Assembly: GCA_025357835.1 (NCBI GenBank)
Contig: JANYLM010000096.1
Location: 1-40,237, forward strand
Source: Gammaproteobacteria bacterium
GTDB taxonomy: Bacteria; Pseudomonadota; Gammaproteobacteria; Steroidobacterales; Steroidobacteraceae
DNA: 40,237 bases
Direction: 5' to 3'
The notes beneath the pieces are model-generated. The model did not search any database. It saw only the letters and a list, made by a program, of their open reading frames with translations, and was not told the origin of the DNA. The stretch's first letter is position 1. Each line of letters starts with the position of its first letter. Positions 7,621 through 14,506 of the stretch are shown one piece after another. The position numbers and the translations under genes are program-made.

Positions 7621-8286
7621 ATGATCACCGTGCACCACTTGAACAATTCACGGTCGCAGCGGGTGCTGTGGTTGCTCGAGGAGTTGGGGGTGGTCTACGA
7701 GGTAAAGCGATACCAGCGGGATGCGAAGACGATGTTGGCCCCGCCGGAGCTGCTGGCGGTACACCCGTTGGGGAAGTCCCCCGTTATTGTCGACGGTTCG
7801 GTCACGGTGGCCGAATCAGGGGCCATCATTGAATATTTGCTGGATCGCTACGGTGGCGGACGGCTAATTCCCCGGGCGGGCACGCCCGAGCGCCTTCGAT
7901 ACACTTATTGGCTGCATTATGCGGAAGGCTCGGCCATGCCGCCGCTATTGCTCAAATTAGTGTTCAATCGGGTGGCTAGCAGCCCCGCGCCGTGGCCCAT
8001 CAGCGCGATTGCCCGGCGCATCGCCGCCACCGTGCAGAATTCCTACATAGACCCGCAGCTGAAGCGCCATTTGGATTACATGGAGGCTGAGCTCGCCGCG
8101 CACCCCTGGTTCGCCGGTGAGGAGTTCACCGCGGCGGATGTACAAATGAGTTTTCCCTTGGAGGCCGCGGCGTCGCGCGCGGGCCTGAATGCTGGCCGGC
8201 CCCGCCTGATGGCTTTTCTGGAGCGCATTCACGCGCGCGCCGCATACCAGCGCGCGCTGGAACGCGGCGGCCCCTATTCCTTTTAG
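7621..8286 (+). CDS. Glutathione S-transferase family protein
   Basis: A 221-residue GST distinct from the one at 5926. The N-terminal domain shows HHLNNSRSQRVLWLLEELG with a candidate catalytic serine at S10, cis-proline P54 in GKSPVIV and the ES pair at 65-66. The C-terminal helical domain contains WFAGEEFTAADVQMSF. It starts at ATG 7621. The 27 bases to the divergent fbp start include a TACAAT at 7609-7614, which would put transcription close to the ATG (possibly leaderless, inference). This family often handles glutathione conjugates or peroxides. The exact substrate is unknown. Confidence 0.92.
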   Translation: MITVHHLNNSRSQRVLWLLEELGVVYEVKRYQRDAKTMLAPPELLAVHPLGKSPVIVDGSVTVAESGAIIEYLLDRYGGGRLIPRAGTPERLRYTYWLHYAEGSAMPPLLLKLVFNRVASSPAPWPISAIARRIAATVQNSYIDPQLKRHLDYMEAELAAHPWFAGEEFTAADVQMSFPLEAAASRAGLNAGRPRLMAFLERIHARAAYQRALERGGPYSF

Positions 8287-8359
8287 CTGTGCTTCGGGTC
8301 TTGGACCGCGAGGCTGAGATTTTACGGATCGAGTCTTAATACAAAAAGGGGGAGTTACC

Positions 8360-10123
8360 ATGTGGAAGTCGCTGAAGGTTGGAGCGGCATTGTCGGGAGT
8401 TTTGCTTCTTGGTCTAGCAGGGTGCGGTCAGAAACCAACGGCGTCCGGCGCGCCTAAGGGACCCTCCCTTGCCAGTCAGGGATGGAACAAGATCACGGCG
8501 GGCTTCATCCAAAGGTATTTCCTTGCCCAGCCCTCTTTTGCCTCTCAATCCGGCCGCCACGAATTCGACGGCCAGCTGCCGGATCTCAGCAACCATGGAA
8601 TTCGGCGTGAAATCGCCCGCCTGCACGATGAGCGAGATCAAATCGCGGCGGTCGACCCGAAGACCTTGGAGCCGCGCGAACGCTTCGATCGCGACTACCT
8701 GCTCGCCGTCGTCGATAGAGACTTGTTCTGGATGGAAAAGGCCAAGTTTCCCTTCAGCAACCCGGGCTGGTACATCGACAAAATCGATCCAGATATGTAC
8801 CTGCACCGCAACTATGCGCCGCTGAACGTGCGCATGAAGGCCTACATCAAGTACGCGCGCGGAATCCCCAAGATGGTCAACGACATCAAGGCGAATCTGC
8901 AGTCGCCCCTGCCCAAGACCTACCTGGAACTGGGTATCGCGCAGTACGGCGGATTGTCCGAATTCTATGCCAAGGACGTGGGGCCGATCTTTGCGTCGGT
9001 GGGCGATGCGGATCTGCAAAAGCAGCTTGGCGATGTGGATACGGCGGCGGCGCAGGCCATGGATGCTCTGAAACTGACTCTGGGGGAGGAGCTGAAAAAG
9101 TCGAACGACAAGTACGCGCTGGGTCCGGACCTCTACGCGCAGATGGTGGCGCAGACCGAGGGCGTGAACATCGCCGTAGATCAGATCGAAGCGGCGGGTC
9201 GCGCCGACCTCGACCGCAATACGGCGGCGCTCAAGGCCGAGTGCGACACCTATGCGCCGAAAGCGACGTTGCAGCAATGTATTGCGAAAATGAGCGCTCA
9301 CAAGCCGAAAGACGGAGCCGTCGAGGCCGCACGCGCTCAGCTGCTGATGCTCAAGGACTTCATCGTGAAGAACAATGTGGTGTCGATACCGAGCACCGAT
9401 GAAGCCATGGTCGCCGAAGCACCACGCTACAGTCGATCCAATGCCGCGTTCATCCAGGTGCCCGGACCTTACGATCAGGGGGTTGCTTCCACCTACAATA
9501 TCGCGCCGCCGGACCCGAAGTGGAGCAAGGCCGAACAAGCGGCCTATGTCCCCAGTGAGGCGACGCTATTGTTCACATCCGTGCACGAGGTATGGCCGGG
9601 GCATTTCCTGCAGTTCCTGCACTCGAACGGCAACGCCTCGAAGCTCGAAGGCCTGTGGGTGGGATATGCCTACGCGGAAGGCTGGGCGCATTACTGCGAA
9701 GAAATGATGTATGAGAGGGGTCTGGGCAAGGGCGAGCCTGAGAAGCACATCGGCCAAATCATCGAAGCGCTGCTGCGCGACGTGCGCCTGCTGTCGTCCA
9801 TCGGGTTGCACACGCACGGCATGACGGTGGCGCAATCCGAGAAGATGTTCAGGGATCAGGCGTTTCAAGATCCGGGCAATGCGCGTCAACAGGCTGCACG
9901 AGGCACCTATGATCCGGCGTACCTGAATTACACCCTCGGCAAACTCATGATTAGAAAACTGCGGACCGATTGGGTCGCCAAGCATTCCGGCGCAGGTTCG
10001 GCGGCGCCCACGGACGACCAGGCGCTATGGCATGACTTTCACGACCAATTCCTGTCCTATGGCGGTCCGCCGATTCCGCTGCTGCGCAAGGAAATGCTGG
10101 GTGAGGAGGGCACGCTCCTTTAA
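8360..10123 (+). CDS. DUF885 family lipoprotein, putative zinc peptidase
   Basis: A 587-residue protein with a lipoprotein signal (lipobox LAGC, acylated Cys22), so it is predicted to be membrane-anchored in the periplasm or outer membrane. The DUF885 core contains HEVWPGH at 409-415 and EGWAHYCEEMM at 440-450. Together these supply two His and downstream Glu residues for a gluzincin-like zinc site (established for the family by sequence only). A strong GGGGGAG Shine-Dalgarno lies before ATG 8360. It is transcribed alone, with a perfect inverted repeat 34 bases after its stop. It probably degrades peptides outside the cytoplasm. The substrates are unknown. Confidence 0.88.
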   Translation: MWKSLKVGAALSGVLLLGLAGCGQKPTASGAPKGPSLASQGWNKITAGFIQRYFLAQPSFASQSGRHEFDGQLPDLSNHGIRREIARLHDERDQIAAVDPKTLEPRERFDRDYLLAVVDRDLFWMEKAKFPFSNPGWYIDKIDPDMYLHRNYAPLNVRMKAYIKYARGIPKMVNDIKANLQSPLPKTYLELGIAQYGGLSEFYAKDVGPIFASVGDADLQKQLGDVDTAAAQAMDALKLTLGEELKKSNDKYALGPDLYAQMVAQTEGVNIAVDQIEAAGRADLDRNTAALKAECDTYAPKATLQQCIAKMSAHKPKDGAVEAARAQLLMLKDFIVKNNVVSIPSTDEAMVAEAPRYSRSNAAFIQVPGPYDQGVASTYNIAPPDPKWSKAEQAAYVPSEATLLFTSVHEVWPGHFLQFLHSNGNASKLEGLWVGYAYAEGWAHYCEEMMYERGLGKGEPEKHIGQIIEALLRDVRLLSSIGLHTHGMTVAQSEKMFRDQAFQDPGNARQQAARGTYDPAYLNYTLGKLMIRKLRTDWVAKHSGAGSAAPTDDQALWHDFHDQFLSYGGPPIPLLRKEMLGEEGTLL

Positions 10124-10156
10124 TCGCATCAGCGCTGGGAGGGATTGGGAAAGATA

Positions 10157-10195
10157 CGCGACGGCTCGAATTGGCGAATGTGTCGAGCCGTCGCG
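10157..10195. terminator. Perfect 13-bp inverted repeat, terminator-like
   Basis: The left arm CGCGACGGCTCGA (10157-10169) pairs perfectly with TCGAGCCGTCGCG (10183-10195) around a 13-base loop. It lies 34 bases after the DUF885 stop and 49 before the next start. No uninterrupted T tract follows on either side, so it is either a weak or factor-assisted terminator or a protein-binding site for the following two-gene unit. Confidence 0.5.
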
Positions 10196-10244
10196 TTGCC
10201 CTGCGTGATAATCCTTTTGTACCCGGCACAGGGTATGATCGCGC

Positions 10245-10472
10245 ATGACCCTGATAACCCCTAAGCAGGCGCTGGGCTACCTTGATCGCTGGAAATCGGT
10301 TCGCGATAGGGAAGCCGACGAATGGCGCAAGAGTTCCATGGAGACTCGGCTTCGTCAGATCAGCGCACTCGTCAGTTCCCGTAGTTTGTTCGGTGCGGAT
10401 CAAGAGCGCGAGGGTCGAATCGCGGAAGTGCGAGCGCGCTGGGCTACAATTCGCCAAGCGTCAAATGGCTGA
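10245..10472 (+). CDS. Small charged protein paired with nucleotidyltransferase, possible antitoxin
   Basis: A 75-residue protein rich in Arg, Glu and Ala, predicted almost entirely helical, without Cys pairs or a signal peptide. It opens with MTLITPKQALGYLDRW. The last eight bases overlap the start of the nucleotidyltransferase gene, so the two are translationally coupled. A small helical first gene coupled to a nucleotidyltransferase recalls antitoxin-toxin units of the MNT/AbiEii type. I see no HTH or RHH motif and do not recognise the family, so the antitoxin role is inference from arrangement only. A TATGAT element lies shortly upstream. Confidence 0.6.
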   Translation: MTLITPKQALGYLDRWKSVRDREADEWRKSSMETRLRQISALVSSRSLFGADQEREGRIAEVRARWATIRQASNG

Positions 10473-11067
10473 ACCGCTGCCGCCGGGGATGCTGGCACCG
10501 CTGGCTGATTTGGGAAGATGGTTGGATGCGATTGGCGCCAAATTTGTAGTCGTGGGCGGAATCGCGGTGTCATTCCTGAGTCGACCACGATTCACACAAG
10601 ATGTCGATGCACTTGCGATTCTTGCGGAGGCGGAGTGGGAAAGTGCAATCGCAATTGCGCCGAACCACGGAATTATTCCTCGTATCGAAGACGCGTTGAA
10701 TTTTGCGCGCCGCAGCCGCGTGCTGTTGCTTCGGCATGTGGAATCAGCCATCGATATCGATTTGATTCTTGGCGGCCTGTCTTTCGAACAAAGCGCAGTC
10801 GATCATGCTCGCATCCACTACATCGGAGGCGTGCAGGTCAGGCTGCCGCGGGTAGAAGATCTATTGATCATGAAAGCGGTGGCACACCGACCACAGGATA
10901 TGTACGACATTGACGGGCTTTTGGCCGCGCATCCCGATACAAACATAGAAGCCGTCCGCCGCTGGGTTCGAGAATTTGGGGCGGCGACGGCGATGTCCGA
11001 CCTACTCGACGATTTTGACAAGGCGGTGGCGCGCAGGGTGATAGGCCCTGGGAACAGGGAAGCTTAA
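10465..11067 (+). CDS. Nucleotidyltransferase (MNT/AbiEii-like fold), possible toxin
   Basis: A 200-residue protein of the polymerase-beta nucleotidyltransferase superfamily. It has the VVVGGIAV motif at 28-35, a DVDAL acidic pair (D46, D48) and a third acidic strand in AIDIDLILGG. It has GG-IA in place of the classical GS, as is common in AbiEii-like and related groups. The later VRLPRVEDLLIMKAVAHRP block is characteristic of these proteins. I use ATG 10465; an earlier in-frame start at 10282 would read through the small upstream gene. The stop overlaps the stop of bufC on the other strand by three bases. It may be a nucleotidylating toxin or an antibiotic-type transferase. The target is unknown. 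Confidence 0.78.
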   Translation: MAEPLPPGMLAPLADLGRWLDAIGAKFVVVGGIAVSFLSRPRFTQDVDALAILAEAEWESAIAIAPNHGIIPRIEDALNFARRSRVLLLRHVESAIDIDLILGGLSFEQSAVDHARIHYIGGVQVRLPRVEDLLIMKAVAHRPQDMYDIDGLLAAHPDTNIEAVRRWVREFGAATAMSDLLDDFDKAVARRVIGPGNREA

Positions 11068-11894
11068 ACAGCCCCAGTGCGGGACTGAGCAACATCGACG
11101 ATGATCCCGCTGTCCGCCCAGAGCCCAAGCAGACTCGCGGCGCGTAGAGGGATCTCCTCGTCGGGCAGCCATTCGGCCAGCGCCTCGCAGATCTCACCGA
11201 AATTCTCGCCACGCAGCGCCGAATCCAGCGCCGCCGCTTCGTCGGCCGTCATGGAACGAAAGTAGTTCTGCAGATTTTGCCGCCATAGCAGCCAGGGCAG
11301 GGGATGTTCCGCGCAAAGCGGATCCGGCGGCGCCTCATCGTGGCTCATCGCCCGCCATACCGCGGCTGTATTCCAATGCAGGTGCAGGCGCCGCAGCGAG
11401 GGGTGGAACTTGAAGTGCAGCCCGCTCCACGCCGAAGCCTGGACGGCGGACAGCGCCGTGCGCTGCACGGGTTCGGCGTCCGCTGCGTCGAAGACCTCGG
11501 ACAATGTCCATTCGAGCAGTGCGAGCTCCGCAAAAATAGGCTGATCGGCATAGGGTTCGCACTGTCCCAGAAATTCCGCGAGCTCGCGCCCATACCAGCG
11601 AAGCGAGCGATGCACCGAAGTGTGCGCGGCCACGAATTCCTCGCCCAGCGCGACAAAGACTTCGTCGCCGAGCACTTTGTGCAGAACGGGGTAGGTGTCA
11701 TCCAGTGCCTCGATCAGCCGCACTCCATAGGCATGGCGATAAATGTCCAATCGTTCGGCTACGGCCAAGGGCGGCGCATCCACGATGGCGTCCGCGATAG
11801 CGCTGTGCTCGCCCAGCAAGTGGCTCTGCAGCTGCCGCTGCAATTGGCGCAGCGGTGGACAGGAATTCGCCGCTGCAGGTGGCTGGGGCGCCAT
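11064..11894 (-). CDS. bufC: BufC/HvfC-like DUF2063 protein, RiPP maturation partner
   Basis: A 276-residue protein of the DUF2063/HvfC group. The N-terminal domain has the family block ERLDIYRHAYGVRLIEALDD followed by YPVLHKVLG, and a second helical domain follows. Family knowledge: such proteins act with a DUF692 iron enzyme to recognise or present a peptide precursor. The ATG at 11894 overlaps the bufB stop by one base (TGATG), which fixes the start and implies coupled synthesis of the enzyme and its partner. It is the last gene of the bufABC operon and is convergent with the nucleotidyltransferase gene. Confidence 0.87.
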   Translation of the reverse strand: MAPQPPAAANSCPPLRQLQRQLQSHLLGEHSAIADAIVDAPPLAVAERLDIYRHAYGVRLIEALDDTYPVLHKVLGDEVFVALGEEFVAAHTSVHRSLRWYGRELAEFLGQCEPYADQPIFAELALLEWTLSEVFDAADAEPVQRTALSAVQASAWSGLHFKFHPSLRRLHLHWNTAAVWRAMSHDEAPPDPLCAEHPLPWLLWRQNLQNYFRSMTADEAAALDSALRGENFGEICEALAEWLPDEEIPLRAASLLGLWADSGIIVDVAQSRTGAV

Positions 11895-12721
11895 CAGGCC
11901 GCCTGCCGAGCATGGCTGTGGCAGAGGTCGCGGGCGATCTGCAGCTCCGCCACGAGTTCGCTTAAGACGGGAATGTTGTCGTCGCGTTCGATCATGGTCG
12001 GTACCGCGCCGAAGTGCGCCAGCGCCGTGCGATATAGATTCCACACCGGCTCCACGATGGGATGGTCGTGAGTGTCGATGAGATGCCCGCCGAGATCACT
12101 GTGGCCGGCGAGATGAAACTGACGTACCCGGTCCTTCGGGATGGCCTGAAGGTAGGTTAAGGGATCGAAGCCATGGTTGACGCTGCTGACATAGATATTG
12201 TTGATGTCGAGCAAGATGGCGCAGTCCGCGCGCTGCGCGACCTCGCGCAGGAATTCCCATTCGCTCATGTCGGATGCATGGAAGGTCAGATAGCTCGACA
12301 CGTTTTCCAGGAGTATTTGCCTCCCCAGGGCGTCTTGTACTTGGCCGACCCGTGCGACGACCGAGGCCAGCGCTTCTTCTGTATAGGGCAGGGGCAAGAG
12401 GTCATGGAGGTTGCGTCCGTCGGTTCCGGTCCAGCACAGATGGTCGGATATCCAGTGGGGTTCGATGCGAGCCGCCAGCGCCCGGACGCCGGCTAAGTAC
12501 TCGAGGTCGATGGGGTCGGTGCCGCCGATGGAGAGCGACACTCCATGCATGACCATGGGAAAGCGCTCCCGAATGCGCTCCAAGTAGTCCAATGGTTTGC
12601 CGCCGGGGACCAGGTAATTTTCGGTAATGACCTCGAGCCAATCGATGGCATGCGGCTCGTTGAGCACGGCCTCGTAGTGCGGGGTTCGCAGGCCGAGTCC
12701 GAAGCCGGCGAGTTTCATCAT
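11894..12721 (-). CDS. bufB: MNIO-family (DUF692) multinuclear iron oxidase, bufferin maturase
   Basis: A 275-residue TIM-barrel enzyme of the MNIO/DUF692 family, which includes MbnB, HvfB and BufB and uses two or three iron ions to oxidise cysteines of a peptide precursor. Ligand-type motifs occur in family order: GLRTPHYE (H15), MHGVS (H58), SDHLCW (H93), LENVSSY (E138), LDINNIYVS (D171, N173), FHLAGH (H202, H206) and DTHDHP (H217). The start is the first of two ATGs at 12721. It lies 94 bases downstream of the precursor gene, separated by a hairpin. It should convert Cys of the adjacent BufA peptide into a copper-binding heterocycle (inference from characterised bufferins). Confidence 0.92.
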   Translation of the reverse strand: MMKLAGFGLGLRTPHYEAVLNEPHAIDWLEVITENYLVPGGKPLDYLERIRERFPMVMHGVSLSIGGTDPIDLEYLAGVRALAARIEPHWISDHLCWTGTDGRNLHDLLPLPYTEEALASVVARVGQVQDALGRQILLENVSSYLTFHASDMSEWEFLREVAQRADCAILLDINNIYVSSVNHGFDPLTYLQAIPKDRVRQFHLAGHSDLGGHLIDTHDHPIVEPVWNLYRTALAHFGAVPTMIERDDNIPVLSELVAELQIARDLCHSHARQAA

Positions 12722-12768
12722 GTCGGGCGGGCCTCGCGTTAAGCGAAGAGCGAGCGGGGTTCGATGCC

Positions 12769-12799
12769 GGGGCCAGGCGTTTTTGGCGCGCCCGGCCCC
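12769..12799 (-). promoter_or_regulatory. Hairpin between bufA and bufB
   Basis: On the transcribed (minus) strand GGGGCCGGGCG pairs with CGCCTGGCCCC. This is an 11-bp stem with one G-U pair and a 9-base loop. It is not followed by a T tract. It probably acts as an attenuator or RNA-stabilising stem that makes the precursor more abundant than the enzymes, a common need in RiPP operons (inference). Confidence 0.55.
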
Positions 12800-12815
12800 A
12801 ACTTCCGCCAGCGGC

Positions 12816-13082
12816 TTACTTGCTTGCGTCAGCCTTCATTTTGGACTTGGCAGCTTCGCAGTCGGCCTTCGACATGGAGGTCCAGCCCGTGCCCTTACAG
12901 CTATTCATACCCTTGCAGCTATTTTTCGCCGATTTGCACTCGGATGTTCCCTTGCAGGAATTCACGCCCGTGCAATGCATCGTCGCGGCGTCAGCCGCGA
13001 ATGACACGGTGGGCAGAGCGGACGTGAATAACATGGCGGCCGCGGCAGCCATCGCCGCGCTCGATACCTTATTGATCTGCAT
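12816..13082 (-). CDS. bufA: Bufferin precursor peptide (BufA2-type, six Cys)
   Basis: An 88-residue exported precursor. Residues 1-29 form a Sec signal peptide (Ala/Met-rich core, cleavage expected near SFA-AD). The mature part is Lys- and Ser-rich, with Cys at 37, 43, 49, 56, 62 and 75. It shows the repeated motif NSCKG (41-45, 60-64, and a variant at 54-58) and the closing [13 protein letters not shown] typical of BufA2-type bufferins. In characterised cases such peptides bind copper in the periplasm after cysteine modification by the MNIO enzyme. I chose ATG 13082 because GAGGG lies seven bases upstream; an ATG at 13106 would place eight extra residues before the signal. It is first in the bufABC operon. 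Confidence 0.9.
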   Translation of the reverse strand: MQINKVSSAAMAAAAAMLFTSALPTVSFAADAATMHCTGVNSCKGTSECKSAKNSCKGMNSCKGTGWTSMSKADCEAAKSKMKADASK

Positions 13083-13174
13083 GATTGAGCCCTCAATTGT
13101 TATCAACGCAGCGATATTGCTGCTCTTCTATTAAGACCCGGCCAACCCGGAGATTATTACTCAATTGTCTAAGC

Positions 13175-13360
13175 TTATGCATATTTCAGCGGATAGGCCC
13201 CAAGAGTACGCTGACGGTCGCCGAGCATGGCTAAGCCCTTGTGCAAACGAGCAATTTTCTTAGTTAAGCCGTTGCCGAGACTCAAATCCGCCGCCCGATC
13301 GAACGTTTCTTCGTGAACGTGAATAAGGCCATAGCGCAAAGTCGCGGCGTCACAAAGCAT
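13175..13360 (-). other. Orphan protein-like frame in the bufA upstream gap (possible gene remnant)
   Basis: The 305-base gap between bufA and the gene at 13388 contains a 61-codon minus-strand frame whose sequence looks protein-like. It has mixed charge and blocks such as HVHEETFDRAADLSLGNG and ARLHKGLAMLGDRQRTLG. No convincing Shine-Dalgarno precedes its ATG and I do not recognise a family. It may be the C-terminal remnant of a lost gene. The remaining ~90 bases should hold the bufA promoter, which I cannot pin down. Confidence 0.25.
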
Positions 13361-13387
13361 CGTATAAGCTCCGCAGGAGGATGCCGC

Positions 13388-13930
13388 ATGCGTGTAGTGC
13401 CTGCGGAACGTCGCAACAGGAAAGTGAAAGTGAGGGAATTCATTAAGTGTGGGGACGGCCGCCGAGGGCGCTTGGCGACGGCGCTGCTTATTGCCGTCAC
13501 TTATTGCACCAACGGCGTTGGCAGTGATTTAGGTTCAAATCTAAAAGCGTGCGTCGAGGAGCACGACGACAGCAGGCGGCTCGCATGCTTCGATCGAGCA
13601 ATGGCCACGCCGGTGCCCGCCCCAGCAGGTGAGCACCAGCAGCCTCAACAAACGACAACAATTTTTGGCTTGAGCGAGGCGCAACAACATAGCGAAGCCA
13701 AGCCGCGGAAATTGACTGACCGAGTGACGTCAGTCACACGTAGAGCGGATGGCGGGATCCTAGTAACGCTCGCCAATGGCCAAGTGTGGAAGACGCTGGA
13801 CCCTGAATATTTCCCCGTCAAGGAAGGCGATTCGGTAACCATTTACGCCGGCGCCTTAGGGGGCTTTTGGCTTTCATTCACTTCCGGGTCGAAGCTTACC
13901 GTCCATGTAAAGCGAATAACGGGTAGTTAG
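13388..13930 (+). CDS. Secreted protein of an uncharacterised family (Cys pair plus NGQxW domain)
   Basis: A 180-residue protein. After a basic N-terminus there is a hydrophobic export or anchor segment (about 29-46). Next comes a short domain with C55 and C67 in the pattern LKAC...RRLACFDRA, then a Gln/Thr/Pro-rich linker. The C-terminal beta-rich domain carries NGQVWKT, an EGDSVTIYAGALGGFWLS stretch and a KLTVHVKRI end. The ATG at 13388 is fixed by a perfect AGGAGG seven bases upstream. The same architecture, with the same 12-residue Cys spacing, occurs at 26748-27206, so the window holds two family members. The function is unknown; a periplasmic location is predicted. Confidence 0.75.
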   Translation: MRVVPAERRNRKVKVREFIKCGDGRRGRLATALLIAVTYCTNGVGSDLGSNLKACVEEHDDSRRLACFDRAMATPVPAPAGEHQQPQQTTTIFGLSEAQQHSEAKPRKLTDRVTSVTRRADGGILVTLANGQVWKTLDPEYFPVKEGDSVTIYAGALGGFWLSFTSGSKLTVHVKRITGS

Positions 13931-14124
13931 AGGACTTTTCGGGGCTCACGGATAAGCCGACGGCCAACATCGGTCGACTGATCGCAAGGGTCGTCGGGTA
14001 CACGCGCCAGCCAAACTCACGAAGGCGCGAGTTTGCCGACTACGGGCGCCGCACCAATATCTTCCCTCCGCAGAGGGGCGCGGAAGTCCGCGAGGCGTCC
14101 GCGAATGTCGGAAGCCTTGCAAAA

Positions 14125-14358
14125 TCAATGAAATATCGGCAGCAAAATGCGCAAGGCGTCGGCTGTGTCTATACGGCCCGTGTGCTGCAGATCGGTGCCG
14201 GTGACGCTTAAGATCCCGGGGATACCCGGCGAGGCGGGCGCCGTTGAGGAGTTGGCAACCGGCGCGTGGGCAGTGGCGCATCCGGACATGGCAAGTACCG
14301 TCATCAGGACACCCAGCCGTGAATTTGTTCTATCGAATATGAATGCTCGGTTCTTCAT
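14125..14358 (-). CDS. Small lipoprotein with a TonB-plug-like C-terminal motif
   Basis: A 77-residue protein. The lipoprotein signal ends in the lipobox MSGC (Cys about residue 27), followed by an Ala/Pro/Ser linker and a terminal segment ILSVTGTDLQHTGRIDTADA then LRILLPIF. That pattern resembles the first strand and helix of TonB-receptor plug domains (a VTG strand, a polar -TG- turn, then ADALR-LP). The start at 14358 has GGAG at a suitable distance. It lies downstream of the large receptor at 14507-17572 but beyond a strong terminator. It may be a stand-alone plug-like lipoprotein or a decayed receptor start. I have no functional evidence. Confidence 0.6.
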   Translation of the reverse strand: MKNRAFIFDRTNSRLGVLMTVLAMSGCATAHAPVANSSTAPASPGIPGILSVTGTDLQHTGRIDTADALRILLPIFH

Positions 14359-14421
14359 GGTAACGCTCTCCGGATTTCCAGACCCAGCCCCTATCTTAGA
14401 GCTCACGCCTTCCGGACGCAC

Positions 14422-14446
14422 AAAAAAAGCGGCCCCGAAGGGCCGC
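14422..14446 (-). terminator. Intrinsic terminator downstream of the TonB receptor
   Basis: On the minus strand the stem GCGGCCC-TTCG-GGGCCGC (14446 to 14429), with a tetraloop, is followed by seven T residues (14428 to 14422). It is a textbook rho-independent terminator for the receptor gene ending at 14507. Confidence 0.85.
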
Positions 14447-14471
14447 CATATTGCGAGTTGGTCGAGATATA

Positions 14472-14498
14472 GGGCAGCTCATCCGAGCTGCCCTTTTT
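14472..14498 (+). terminator. Intrinsic terminator, plus-strand orientation
   Basis: The stem GGGCAGCTC-atcc-GAGCTGCCC (14472-14493) is followed by TTTTT (14494-14498). In this orientation it would stop transcripts entering from the left, that is from the gene at 13388-13930. On the minus strand the same hairpin is the first structure after the receptor stop. Confidence 0.75.
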
Positions 14499-14506
14499 GC
14501 GTCGGC

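Noticed and set aside
8414..9538. Long minus-strand open frame opposite the DUF885 gene
   Set aside because: It mirrors the codon structure of the plus-strand gene, is rich in Arg/His/Val typical of antisense shadows, and has no recognisable motif or start signal.
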